Assembly: GCA_947478315.1 (NCBI GenBank)
Contig: CANJWF010000012.1
Coordinates: 1-15,120 of the forward strand
Direction of reading: 5' to 3'
Length of the DNA: 15,120 nt
DNA from: Sphingobacteriaceae bacterium
Lineage (GTDB): Bacteria; Bacteroidota; Bacteroidia; Sphingobacteriales; Sphingobacteriaceae
The translations under genes and the position numbers were made by a program. The number at the start of each line of letters is the position of its first letter. The first letter of the stretch is position 1. Of the stretch, positions 8,144-15,119 are shown piece by piece. The notes below the pieces were generated by a model. That model did not search any database and was not told the DNA's origin. It saw nothing but the letters and a program-made list of their open reading frames with translations.

Positions 8144-9282
8144 TACGCTTTTACTTTTATAGTTTGCTGAACAAATTTTGCTTTCTCAATTGCCATCTGT
8201 CTATCATCATCTAAGATAGTCACATGCCCCATTTTACGAAAAGACTTAGTAAATTTTTTTCCATATAAATGAACATAAACACCCTTCAATTTCAGAACAT
8301 CTCTTAAGCCATCGTAAATAGCTAACCCATCATAAGATTCTTCTCCTAATAAATTAATCATCACAGCGTAAGAAATAGAATCCGTATTACCCAAAGGCAT
8401 ATCTAAAATAGCCCGAATATGCTGTTCAAACTGAGATGTATAATTACCTTCTATCGTATGATGACCACTATTATGTGGTCTTGGAGCCAGTTCATTTACC
8501 AATAAATTACCCGATGCTGTTAAAAACATCTCGACTGCTAACAAACCTACTATTTTTAAGTCTTCGGCAATTTTAGTAGCCAACACTTTTGCCCTATCCT
8601 GTATAGCTTCCGAATATTCAGACGGAGATACTAAAAATTCAACCAAATTAGCCTCCGCATTGAAATCCATATCAACCACAGGAAAAGTTTTAATTTCTCC
8701 ACGTTCATTACGAGCCACAATAACCGAAATTTCTCGTTCAAAATCAATCATAGATTCAACCAAACAGGGAGCATCAAATGCCAAGAAAATACTATCTCTA
8801 TCTTTAACTTTAAAAACACCCTTACCATCATAACCATCTCGACGCAACTTCTGAATAAATGGGAATGTAAAATCAACCTCCATTAATTGCATTCTGTTAT
8901 CGATGAGTTGAAATGGAGCAGTAGGAATATCATTCTCTTTAAAAAACTGCTTTTGTAACCCTTTATCTTGAATTAAACGCAAAACCCTAGGTTGTGGAAA
9001 TATCTTAAGACCCTCCTGCTCCAACGTTTCCAAAGCATCAACATTTACCTTTTCTATCTCTACCGTCAATAAGTTTACAGTTTTCCCAAACTGATAAACC
9101 GTATCATAATCAGTAATGTCACCCACTTCAAACCGATTACACAAATAACGACAGGGCGCATCCTTATCTGAGTCTAAGACATGAATCGCCAAGTTATAAT
9201 TAATTGCCTCTTGAATAAGCATACGGCCCAACTGCCCCCCTCCCAATATGCCTAATTTAAACTCCCCATTTAATATTTTCAT
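8143..9282 (-). CDS. purK: 5-(carboxyamino)imidazole ribonucleotide synthase
   Basis: 379 residues, ATP-grasp family. PurK uses ATP and bicarbonate to carboxylate aminoimidazole ribonucleotide to N5-CAIR, which PurE then rearranges. The N-terminal nucleotide-like motif GILGGGQLGRM (11-21) is followed by VEIEKV near 70, DKGLQKQFF near 107, the ATP-grasp loop RRDGYDGKG (about 148-156), EREISVIVAR, and the Mg/ATP-binding stretch VEMFLT...LLVNELAPRPHNSGHHT, all as expected. Length is typical. It is first in the minus-strand purK-purE-pdxJ unit. No good promoter is seen close to the start; the best -7-like element is about 360 bases upstream (9640-9647). In many flavobacteria purK lies near adk, but that gene is not here. 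Confidence 0.96.
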   Translation of the reverse strand: MKILNGEFKLGILGGGQLGRMLIQEAINYNLAIHVLDSDKDAPCRYLCNRFEVGDITDYDTVYQFGKTVNLLTVEIEKVNVDALETLEQEGLKIFPQPRVLRLIQDKGLQKQFFKENDIPTAPFQLIDNRMQLMEVDFTFPFIQKLRRDGYDGKGVFKVKDRDSIFLAFDAPCLVESMIDFEREISVIVARNERGEIKTFPVVDMDFNAEANLVEFLVSPSEYSEAIQDRAKVLATKIAEDLKIVGLLAVEMFLTASGNLLVNELAPRPHNSGHHTIEGNYTSQFEQHIRAILDMPLGNTDSISYAVMINLLGEESYDGLAIYDGLRDVLKLKGVYVHLYGKKFTKSFRKMGHVTILDDDRQMAIEKAKFVQQTIKVKA

Positions 9283-9639
9283 CCGTTAAATTATTCATTA
9301 GTTGCTATCGATATAATTTATGCGTGCTTAGCAAGTCGTTTTCGTCGATTATTTTCAGAACCCAAGCAAGCAAACTTTATAGTTATTTTTTCAATAATAT
9401 TGGGTGTGCTTAATCCGAAAATAGTTAATTCAAAGACATTTCTTAATTTAAATCGTCAAAGTCATCATTCATGTAATACTTCTAAAATATATTCAAAATC
9501 TCTATAAAATCTGACCTCGCCAGTACTTCCAAAAAAGAACTCAATGATACAATCTCACCACGTCACAACACAAATGAATAAAACACAAGCAACGGTATAG
9601 ATATTTCGATTCTATACCAAGTTATGGTAAACATAGCCT

Positions 9640-9666
9640 CAAATATATACGAAGAGTATTTATCAA
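9640..9666 (-). promoter_or_regulatory. Possible promoter for the purK-purE-pdxJ operon
   Basis: On the minus strand TATATTTG (9647-9640) matches TAnnTTTG exactly and a TTG (9666-9664) lies 16 bases upstream, slightly short of the usual spacing. It sits just downstream of the tRNA terminator and points at purK, but would leave a leader of about 350 bases. Chance occurrence in AT-rich DNA is possible. Confidence 0.3.
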
Positions 9667-9700
9667 GAAATAGATAGCGTCAAAATCGACTTATCTATTC

Positions 9701-9740
9701 AAAAAAAAAGCGAGCAACTCCAAGGTCACTCGCTTTTTTT
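9701..9740 (-). terminator. Intrinsic terminator after tRNA-Phe (potentially bidirectional)
   Basis: GCGAG (9710-9714) and CTCGC (9729-9733) form a GC-rich stem with a 14-base loop, flanked by nine A (9701-9709) and seven T (9734-9740) that extend the pairing. Read on the minus strand it ends in nine T, the classic layout. It begins 27 bases past the tRNA 3' end and separates the tRNA transcript from purK. Confidence 0.88.
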
Positions 9741-9766
9741 GAATTCAATATTTTAGTATTTTAGCG

Positions 9767-9839
9767 TGGTACCAGCTGGAATCGAACCAGCGACACAAGG
9801 ATTTTCAGTCCTTTGCTCTACCAACTGAGCTATGGTACC
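9767..9839 (-). tRNA. tRNA-Phe (anticodon GAA)
   Basis: 73 bases on the minus strand. The acceptor stem is GGTACCA (9839-9833) paired to TGGTACC (9774-9768) with discriminator A at 9767. The D arm contains AGCTCAGTTGGTAGAGC, the anticodon arm AAGGA-CTGAAAA-TCCTT gives GAA, and the T arm has GCTGG-TTCGATT-CCAGC. No CCA is encoded after the discriminator base (the next minus-strand bases are CGC), so CCA must be added enzymatically. It is a single gene with its own promoter and terminator. Confidence 0.97.
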
Positions 9840-9860
9840 TCCTGTTATTTTTGGAGACTG

Positions 9861-9890
9861 CAAATGTAGCCTCTTTTTTTAGAATTCAAA
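9861..9890 (-). promoter_or_regulatory. Promoter of tRNA-Phe (TTTG - 18 bases - TACATTTG)
   Basis: On the minus strand TTTG (9890-9887) and TACATTTG (9868-9861) match the Bacteroidota -33 and -7 elements at an 18-base spacing. The -7 element ends 21 bases before the tRNA 5' end at 9839, giving a short leader removed by RNase P. This is the best-formed promoter in the window. Confidence 0.65.
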
Positions 9891-9909
9891 AAAGAATGTA
9901 CAATATTTT

Positions 9910-9937
9910 TTTGATTACTTGACCCACCCCACCTTTG
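9910..9937 (+). promoter_or_regulatory. Weak promoter-like elements upstream of the iron-sulfur module
   Basis: TTTG (9910-9913) and CACCTTTG (9930-9937, one mismatch to TAnnTTTG) are separated by 16 bases, a little short. The leader would be about 92 bases. It would fire away from the tRNA-Phe promoter. Tentative. Confidence 0.3.
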
Positions 9938-10035
9938 TATTAAACAACTCAATTTATAACTATTCTAAATTAAGTATAACATAACGGTCAAATAGTATTT
10001 TTATTATCATTGTTTTACTTTGATTTATTTTCATA

Positions 10036-11346
10036 ATGCCACAAATAATCTGTCAAATTCTCTTTTCTCTATTAAGCATTGGAGCCATTTACTGGTTTGT
10101 CCGAAATGTAAAAAAAATTATTCGCAACATCCGATTAGGCAAACCAATCAATAGAAACGACCAACAGAAAAAAAGATGGATAACCATGATGAAGATAGCC
10201 TTAGGGCAATCAAAAATGGTAACAAAACCCATTCCCGCAATGCTACACCTGTTGGTATACATCGGCTTCATTGTAATTAATATAGAAGTTTTAGAAATTA
10301 TCGTTGACGGTATTATAGGCACCCATCGTGTATTCAGTAACTTAGGCAGTTTTTATAACTTCTTAATTGGAACATTTGAATGCCTTGCATTAGGAGTATG
10401 GTTAGCTTGTGCTTTATTTCTCATACGACGTAATGTACTAAAAATAAAACGGTTCTCTGGCATAGAAATGACTCAATGGCCGCGTTCAGACGCGAATTAT
10501 ATTTTATTTACAGAAATTGCACTCATGTCCGCATTCTTGTTAATGAACGCATGTGACTATAAATTACAAACTATACACATTCAACACTATACACCTGCAG
10601 GTACATTTCCCATCAGTAAATGGTTTATACAACTTCTGCCTAACAATATCAACACCCTTATCGCCATAGAACGAACAGGATGGTGGTTTCATATCTTAGG
10701 AATATTCGCTTTCTTAAATTATCTACCCTATTCAAAACATTTCCATATTTTGTTGGCATTTCCCAACACTTATTATTCCAACTTAAACCTTAAAGGACAA
10801 TTTTCTAACATGACATCTGTTACCAACGAGGTGAAAGCAATCTTATACCCTAACTTTACACCAAGCTCTACTAATACAGCAGAGCATTTCGGAGCAAAAG
10901 ATGTGCAGGATTTGAATTGGAAAAGTCTCATGGATGCTTATACCTGTACCGAATGTGGACGATGTACGTCGGTCTGTCCCGCCAATCAGACAGGTAAAAA
11001 ATTATCTCCAAGAAAAATAATGATGGATACAAGAGATAGACTTAACGAAGTAGGGAAAAATATAGACAAACACGGCACAGATTTTCAAGATGGAAAATCC
11101 CTACTAGATAATTACATCTCTAGAGAAGAAATTTGGGCATGCACAACCTGTAATGCCTGTACTCAAATCTGTCCTGTTAATATTGATCCACTATCTATCA
11201 TCGTCGAATTACGACGTTATGCTGTTATGGAAGAATCACAAGTTCCACATAGCCTCAATGCTCTATTTAACAATATAGAAAACAACGGCGCTCCTTGGAA
11301 ATACGCTCCTTCAGAACGATTAAATTGGGCAAAAAACTCTCAATAA
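10036..11346 (+). CDS. Membrane iron-sulfur electron-transfer protein (NarI-like membrane domain plus HdrC-like ferredoxin domain)
   Basis: 436 residues. About five membrane helices are visible (roughly 3-23, 69-92, 108-131, 155-171, 216-231), with histidines H71 and H219 in helices and H235/H237 at a membrane edge that could bind b-type haem. A soluble domain follows with two complete 4Fe-4S motifs: C304-x2-C307-x2-C310-x3-C314-P and C369-x2-C372-x2-C375-x3-C379-P, as in HdrC, GlpC and succinate-dehydrogenase-like proteins. The layout suggests electron flow between the membrane quinone pool and a cytoplasmic partner. The next gene, only 9 bases downstream, encodes an HdrB-like protein, so the pair resembles HdrC-HdrB or the GlpC type. 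No catalytic (flavin) subunit is adjacent, so the substrate is unknown; heterodisulfide reduction itself is not implied. Such pairs are common in Bacteroidota. Confidence 0.88.
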   Translation: MPQIICQILFSLLSIGAIYWFVRNVKKIIRNIRLGKPINRNDQQKKRWITMMKIALGQSKMVTKPIPAMLHLLVYIGFIVINIEVLEIIVDGIIGTHRVFSNLGSFYNFLIGTFECLALGVWLACALFLIRRNVLKIKRFSGIEMTQWPRSDANYILFTEIALMSAFLLMNACDYKLQTIHIQHYTPAGTFPISKWFIQLLPNNINTLIAIERTGWWFHILGIFAFLNYLPYSKHFHILLAFPNTYYSNLNLKGQFSNMTSVTNEVKAILYPNFTPSSTNTAEHFGAKDVQDLNWKSLMDAYTCTECGRCTSVCPANQTGKKLSPRKIMMDTRDRLNEVGKNIDKHGTDFQDGKSLLDNYISREEIWACTTCNACTQICPVNIDPLSIIVELRRYAVMEESQVPHSLNALFNNIENNGAPWKYAPSERLNWAKNSQ

Positions 11347-11355
11347 CAAACAAAA

Positions 11356-12153
11356 ATGGCAGATTTTACTTTTCCAACTGTAGCAGAATTAATCGCCAAA
11401 GGCGAAACCCCCGACTTATTATTTTGGGTTGGATGTGCTGGTAGTTTCGATGAAAGATCTCAAAAAACTACACGAGCCATTTGCCAAATTTTAACGCATG
11501 TAAATATCAAATTTGCTGTTTTAGGAACAGAAGAAAGCTGTACAGGAGACCCAGCAAAAAGAGCAGGCAATGAATTCTTGTTTCAAATGCAAGCACTAAC
11601 CAATATAGACATATTAAACAACTATCAAATCAAAAAAATAGTTACAGCATGCCCACACTGTTTCAATACATTAAAAAACGAATATCCTGAATTAGGAGGT
11701 ATTTACGAAGTAATTCACCATACTCAACTCATTCAAGAACTCATTGATAGCGGTAAAATAACTTTAAAAGATGGTGGTCATTTTAAAGGTAAACGCATTA
11801 CCTATCACGACCCTTGTTACTTGGGACGAGCCAACAACGTTTATGAAGCTCCTCGCCATATATTAGAACAACTAGATGGAGAATTAGTAGAAATGAAGCG
11901 CTGTAAACAAAATGGTCTTTGTTGTGGTGCAGGAGGCGCACAAATGTTTAAAGAACCCGAACAAGGCACTAAAGACATTAATATGGAACGCACTTCAGAT
12001 GCTTTAGATACAAAACCCGATATCATTGCAGTAGGTTGTCCATTTTGTATGACCATGTTAAGAGATGGCGTAAAATTAAGTCACCAAGAACAAAGCGTGG
12101 AGGTATTAGATATTGCAGAGTTAACCCTTAACGCTGCTGGCATCACTCACTAA
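11356..12153 (+). CDS. HdrB-like (Fe-S)-binding protein with two CCG (cysteine-rich) domains
   Basis: 265 residues, soluble. Two cysteine-rich repeats of the CCG family are present. The first has C27, C62, and C99-x2-C102, with a single cysteine (ESCTGD) where the canonical motif has CC. The second is canonical: C154-x34-C189-C190-G...C228-x2-C231. In heterodisulfide reductase subunit B such CCG motifs hold a noncubane 4Fe-4S cluster; related domains occur in GlpC, GlcF, LldE and SdhE-type proteins. The divergent first motif resembles the one-cluster arrangement of those relatives. The gene follows the membrane subunit by 9 bases and is surely its partner, taking electrons to or from the two 4Fe-4S clusters. 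What it reacts with cannot be told from this window. A short hairpin (12190-12204) follows. Confidence 0.9.
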   Translation: MADFTFPTVAELIAKGETPDLLFWVGCAGSFDERSQKTTRAICQILTHVNIKFAVLGTEESCTGDPAKRAGNEFLFQMQALTNIDILNNYQIKKIVTACPHCFNTLKNEYPELGGIYEVIHHTQLIQELIDSGKITLKDGGHFKGKRITYHDPCYLGRANNVYEAPRHILEQLDGELVEMKRCKQNGLCCGAGGAQMFKEPEQGTKDINMERTSDALDTKPDIIAVGCPFCMTMLRDGVKLSHQEQSVEVLDIAELTLNAAGITH

Positions 12154-12189
12154 TATTTAGCTACTTTGTTTAATTTTAATACTTTTATT

Positions 12190-12204
12190 AGCGAGTTACT
12201 CGCT
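12190..12204. terminator. Weak hairpin downstream of the iron-sulfur module
   Basis: AGCGAGT and ACTCGCT (12190-12196 and 12198-12204) are perfect inverted arms around one base; in RNA they would fold as a 5-base stem with a 5-base loop, with flanking TTATT and AATAA partly pairing. The core AGCGAG/CTCGCT resembles the stem of the tRNA-Phe terminator, but the run of T is missing, so it is at best a weak terminator. Confidence 0.4.
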
Positions 12205-12311
12205 GAATTAATAACTTCACAAGCACGAAATAGCTCTCAAAAGAATTTAAACAATCTCTTATTTACCATAAAATAACAAATCCTTTTATCCTATTTACAC
12301 TACGTTCCCTT

Positions 12312-12319
12312 TATATTTG
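12312..12319 (+). promoter_or_regulatory. -7-like element (TATATTTG) almost touching the T9SS cargo start
   Basis: TATATTTG matches TAnnTTTG exactly. The ATG of the next gene is at 12328, so transcription would begin about 5 bases before it and the mRNA would be nearly leaderless. No clear TTTG is seen near -33. An in-frame TGA at 12322-12324 excludes an upstream start. Confidence 0.35.
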
Positions 12320-12327
12320 CTTGAATA

Positions 12328-12744
12328 ATGGGACGTATTTTTTTTACATATTTCTTATGCTGCTGTTTATCATGTACAATTGGTAAAGCAGTTACTGATA
12401 ATAAATATAATTATTCCTTTCAAGAGGCAAAGCTACCCTTAGCCAACACACCCAATACAGACGTTATTACTTCATTCGGCACGTTTGAGCTCCAACAAAG
12501 CTACCCCAATCCTAGTTCTGACGCAGTCTCCATTCCATTCCATTTAAACCAATACAGTAGTGTGTTATTGGTTTTATACGACATAAGCGGAAAAACGCAA
12601 CAAATTATTATTGATAATGACATGTTAAACGAAGGAGATTATATACAGCCAATAAATGTAAATAACCTAATACCCGGCGTATATATCTATCGTATGATTG
12701 TAGCGGGACAACAAAAAAGTAAAAAAATATTTGTTGTCAAATAA
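12328..12744 (+). CDS. Very small T9SS cargo protein with type A C-terminal sorting domain
   Basis: 138 residues. A hydrophobic, Cys-rich signal peptide occupies about 1-20 (FFTYFLCCCLSC). The last 85 residues form a type A C-terminal sorting domain: QQSYPNPSSD (56-65), VLYDISGK (82-89), LIPGVYIYRM (114-123), and the closing lysine-rich strand KSKKIFVVK. This domain directs proteins through the T9SS pore, where it is normally removed and the cargo released or anchored to lipopolysaccharide. Only about 30 residues (21-52) remain as possible cargo, with no recognisable domain, far shorter than ordinary T9SS cargo. The frame is bounded upstream by a stop, so it is not a truncated reading of a longer open frame, although a remnant of a once larger gene is possible. 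It converges on the subtilase gene, 18 bases between stops. Confidence 0.85.
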   Translation: MGRIFFTYFLCCCLSCTIGKAVTDNKYNYSFQEAKLPLANTPNTDVITSFGTFELQQSYPNPSSDAVSIPFHLNQYSSVLLVLYDISGKTQQIIIDNDMLNEGDYIQPINVNNLIPGVYIYRMIVAGQQKSKKIFVVK

Positions 12745-12762
12745 ATATTGTCATACCTCCCA

Positions 12763-14307
12763 CTAATGCCCATAAGCTATTACTTTCCATGAACGTAAAG
12801 CACCTATTGCTCCCTGTTTTTTGTCTTTAATCGTTAATTTCCAAACACCTTTGCTTTTCTCTCCCAAACATCTCATGGTACCAAAACGCCAATTATGATA
12901 CCTAAATGCTCCACTAAATAACTCCGTATGATATTCTGCTAATATACTCGTTGTACCTTGTGGAGAAATGAGCACAATTTCTAAATCTCCCAATCGAGTA
13001 TGCGTTGGTGCATCAACATAAACGTCGATAAATTCCACATCCACATTTTCGTCCAAAACGAGTTGCGAAGTGAGACCCTGCACATCATTATCGGGTATAT
13101 CCCGATCAACAGATTGTTCTTTCGATACTATTTTTTCTGTTGAAAACGGATGCCATCCCTTACTCATCAATATGGCACGATCGGCATTAACAATACCAAA
13201 GCCATATTGATGATTAACCCACAAACCTGCTCCGTTTTGAAACCAATCCGAATCTCGTACATCGCACATACTCGCACTATAAGCTAAAATAGCTTTTACA
13301 TCTCTCCAGCTCAAACTAGGATTCGCCTCCAAGATCAAAGCAACCACACCTGTTACCATTGGAGCCGATGCCGAAGTGCCACTAAAGTGCTTCGTATAGT
13401 TATGCGAAGAATCGGCATAATCGCCTTGAAAAACAAGCGGATTATAGCCCTTTCGACCCGTTGCATCGGTAGTAACAATGCCCATGCCGCCATTGGCTTT
13501 AGAAGGGGCACACACTAACAAGGTTGCACCAACTTCTGAATAAGAGGCGTGCTTACCTTTTTCGTCAACAGCTCCTACAGGAATAGTATAACGATTGTTT
13601 ACCAAGCCACTATAATTAACATTATCGGTTGGCAAATTTGCGCCATTTGCCGTATTACCATTGCCCGACGAAAACACATAAACGATGCCCCTACCGTTTC
13701 TGCCATAGGTAGTGCCTTTTTCAAGTGCCTCTTGTATAGCAGGTCTGAGCGGCATCGGCTCGCCCCAACTATTAAAATCGCCCCAACTATTACTAGAAAT
13801 CCATATTTTTTCTTTATTGCGTTGCAAAGCATCGGCTAAAAAACCGATTTCAGGAGTGCGTTGTGCATTAAATGCCACCATTTTAGCATCGGGGGCAATA
13901 CCTCTTATGCCCTTGCCATTACCCGCCTTAGCCACGATGATACCTGCACATGCGGTTCCGTGGTCGGCTTCCGCAAAATCATACTCAACAGGTAAATAAC
14001 TATAACTACCGGGCACGATATTCTCTTTTAAATCTTCATGGTTGATATCGATACCATTATCTACCAAAGCGATAAGTACACCCTTACCCGTATATTGATT
14101 TTGAGTAAGATAGATAGTCTGACGACCTCCATTACCATTTAAATACCACTGATCTTGATAGAGCGGATCGGGTTGCGTTACCACTACAGGAACAGGGATT
14201 TGTTGGCTATCTTTACGGCAGGCCGATAGCGACACCGCCATCGCTATACACAGAATCCATATTGGTTGAAGGGCAGATGAAAAAACAACGGATAAATGTT
14301 TGCTCAT
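12763..14307 (-). CDS. Subtilisin-family (S8, kexin-like) serine protease lipoprotein with P domain
   Basis: 514 residues from the ATG at 14307. A longer frame begins at 14349, but 14307 is preferred: it overlaps the upstream stop as ATGA and puts a lipoprotein signal at the N terminus, with lipobox LSAC and acylated C30 followed by RKD. The catalytic domain has D83 (ALVDNGID), H116 (DHGTACAGI), oxyanion-hole N216 (SSGNGN) and S312 (FSGTSASAPM), so all active residues are present. The order and the C-terminal jelly-roll P domain (about 395-514, with LGDLEIVLISPQGT and GVWKLTIKDK) match the kexin/furin branch, found in many bacteria as secreted proteases. The protein is anchored to the outer or inner membrane by lipid rather than exported by T9SS, as no sorting domain follows the P domain. 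It lies behind a small beta-barrel gene, probably in one operon. Substrate unknown. Confidence 0.92.
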   Translation of the reverse strand: MSKHLSVVFSSALQPIWILCIAMAVSLSACRKDSQQIPVPVVVTQPDPLYQDQWYLNGNGGRQTIYLTQNQYTGKGVLIALVDNGIDINHEDLKENIVPGSYSYLPVEYDFAEADHGTACAGIIVAKAGNGKGIRGIAPDAKMVAFNAQRTPEIGFLADALQRNKEKIWISSNSWGDFNSWGEPMPLRPAIQEALEKGTTYGRNGRGIVYVFSSGNGNTANGANLPTDNVNYSGLVNNRYTIPVGAVDEKGKHASYSEVGATLLVCAPSKANGGMGIVTTDATGRKGYNPLVFQGDYADSSHNYTKHFSGTSASAPMVTGVVALILEANPSLSWRDVKAILAYSASMCDVRDSDWFQNGAGLWVNHQYGFGIVNADRAILMSKGWHPFSTEKIVSKEQSVDRDIPDNDVQGLTSQLVLDENVDVEFIDVYVDAPTHTRLGDLEIVLISPQGTTSILAEYHTELFSGAFRYHNWRFGTMRCLGEKSKGVWKLTIKDKKQGAIGALRSWKVIAYGH

Positions 14308-14942
14308 AGAAATCGATAGGCTAAACCCAACTGTAAAACAGCGTGCCAATCTTCGCCCCCTTTGCTAAATTTTTCATTTTTAGCAAAGCCCCTGATGCTA
14401 TTAACCGGGTCAAACCAGTAGAAACAAGGAGACAGTTCAATAGACAATTTTGGCGTCATAACATATTGAACCATTGCTCCTACGGCAATGCTCATAAAAT
14501 CTTTTTGTTGAGGCGCTTCATAGTTTTGATTAATCCCACTATGCACAATATCCAAACGCATATATTCCGAAGTTTTACCCATACCCGCATAAACGCCCGA
14601 ATGCCATTTTTTCTCGACACGAAAGTCTCGTTCAAGCAATAGATAATAACTAAAGGAAGCCAAGTCTCCTTCCATTATTTGGGTACTATTGGCAAATGTT
14701 TGCTTACGTACGCTATTCAAGTACTGCATGCGTGCTATCCATGTCCATGCCGATTGTTCACGACTACGGTAACGTAAATCGAGATGTGTCGCAACAGGAT
14801 TGCCATAACTAATCCATTCCGAACCTGCATCTTCTTCGATATAATTTTTACCACTTCCTCCTCCAAAACTGATAGACCATTGTTGTGCTTGGGTCACCAG
14901 TCCCAATAATAAGAAGCTGCAACTCATAAAATATTTTTTCAT
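14304..14942 (-). CDS. Small outer-membrane beta-barrel protein
   Basis: 212 residues. The signal peptide is MKKYFMSCSFLLLGLVTQAQ, cut before QWSISF. The mature protein alternates polar and aromatic residues in about eight short strands (HLDLRYRS, TWIARMQYL, SFSYYLLLERDF, SGVYAGMG, SIAVGAMVQYVM, LSIELSPCFYWF, HAVLQLGLAYRFL) and ends in an aromatic residue pattern, LAYRFL, like the beta signal recognised by the barrel assembly machinery. This suggests an eight-stranded barrel of the OmpA/OmpX-like size. No enzyme motif is visible. It overlaps the subtilase gene by four bases (ATGA) and starts three bases after the stop of the preceding partial gene, so the three are one transcription unit. A structural or accessory partner for the surface protease is possible but not shown. 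Confidence 0.8.
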   Translation of the reverse strand: MKKYFMSCSFLLLGLVTQAQQWSISFGGGSGKNYIEEDAGSEWISYGNPVATHLDLRYRSREQSAWTWIARMQYLNSVRKQTFANSTQIMEGDLASFSYYLLLERDFRVEKKWHSGVYAGMGKTSEYMRLDIVHSGINQNYEAPQQKDFMSIAVGAMVQYVMTPKLSIELSPCFYWFDPVNSIRGFAKNEKFSKGGEDWHAVLQLGLAYRFL

Positions 14943-14945
14943 ATA

Positions 14946-15119
14946 CTATCTCTTTCTTTTATAGCCCGTTGGGGCAGGTGCAAAGTCACTTCTAAAACAT
15001 TTATACGCACCGTTAGACACAAAATATGGGGTGCTGATGACCGAATATTCGGCAGAACTTGGAACATCGGCATTCGCTAGTTTAAATATTTTTGTTGAAC
15101 CTTGCATATTACGGGGCAC
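14946..15119 (-). CDS. C-terminal end of an unidentified protein (5' part outside window)
   Basis: The minus strand is open from the window edge (first full codon at 15119) to a TAG stop at 14948-14946, giving 57 residues. The visible end reads KIFKLANADVPSSAEYSV, then STPYFVSNGAYKCFRSD and a basic tail GYKRKR. No family is recognised. The stop lies three bases before the beta-barrel start, so it is the first visible gene of that operon. An in-frame ATG within it at about 15107-15105 is probably internal. Codon content and the tight junction make it a real coding end rather than chance. Confidence 0.65.
   Translation of the reverse strand: MPRNMQGSTKIFKLANADVPSSAEYSVISTPYFVSNGAYKCFRSDFAPAPTGYKRKR

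Larger units (their letters stand above)
9283..9766. other. 484-base region without a convincing gene, upstream of purK
   Basis: The stretch is AT-rich and broken by stops in all frames. It holds a strong hairpin terminator near its right end (9701-9740), a possible minus-strand promoter (9640-9666), and a short minus-strand patch that reads like decayed protein sequence (9443-9562). No riboswitch, repeat array or mobile-element end is recognisable. It probably serves as a long 5' leader or spacer for the purK operon. Confidence 0.5.

Noticed and set aside
9701..9740. Terminator hairpin considered as a mobile-element end or attachment site beside the tRNA
   Set aside because: A tRNA flank is a common integration site, but there is no repeated tRNA 3' end, integrase or composition break; the structure is a normal terminator.
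14308..14349. Longer N terminus for the protease starting at 14349
   Set aside because: It would overlap the beta-barrel gene by 46 bases and bury the lipoprotein signal; the ATG at 14307 gives an ATGA overlap and a proper signal peptide.
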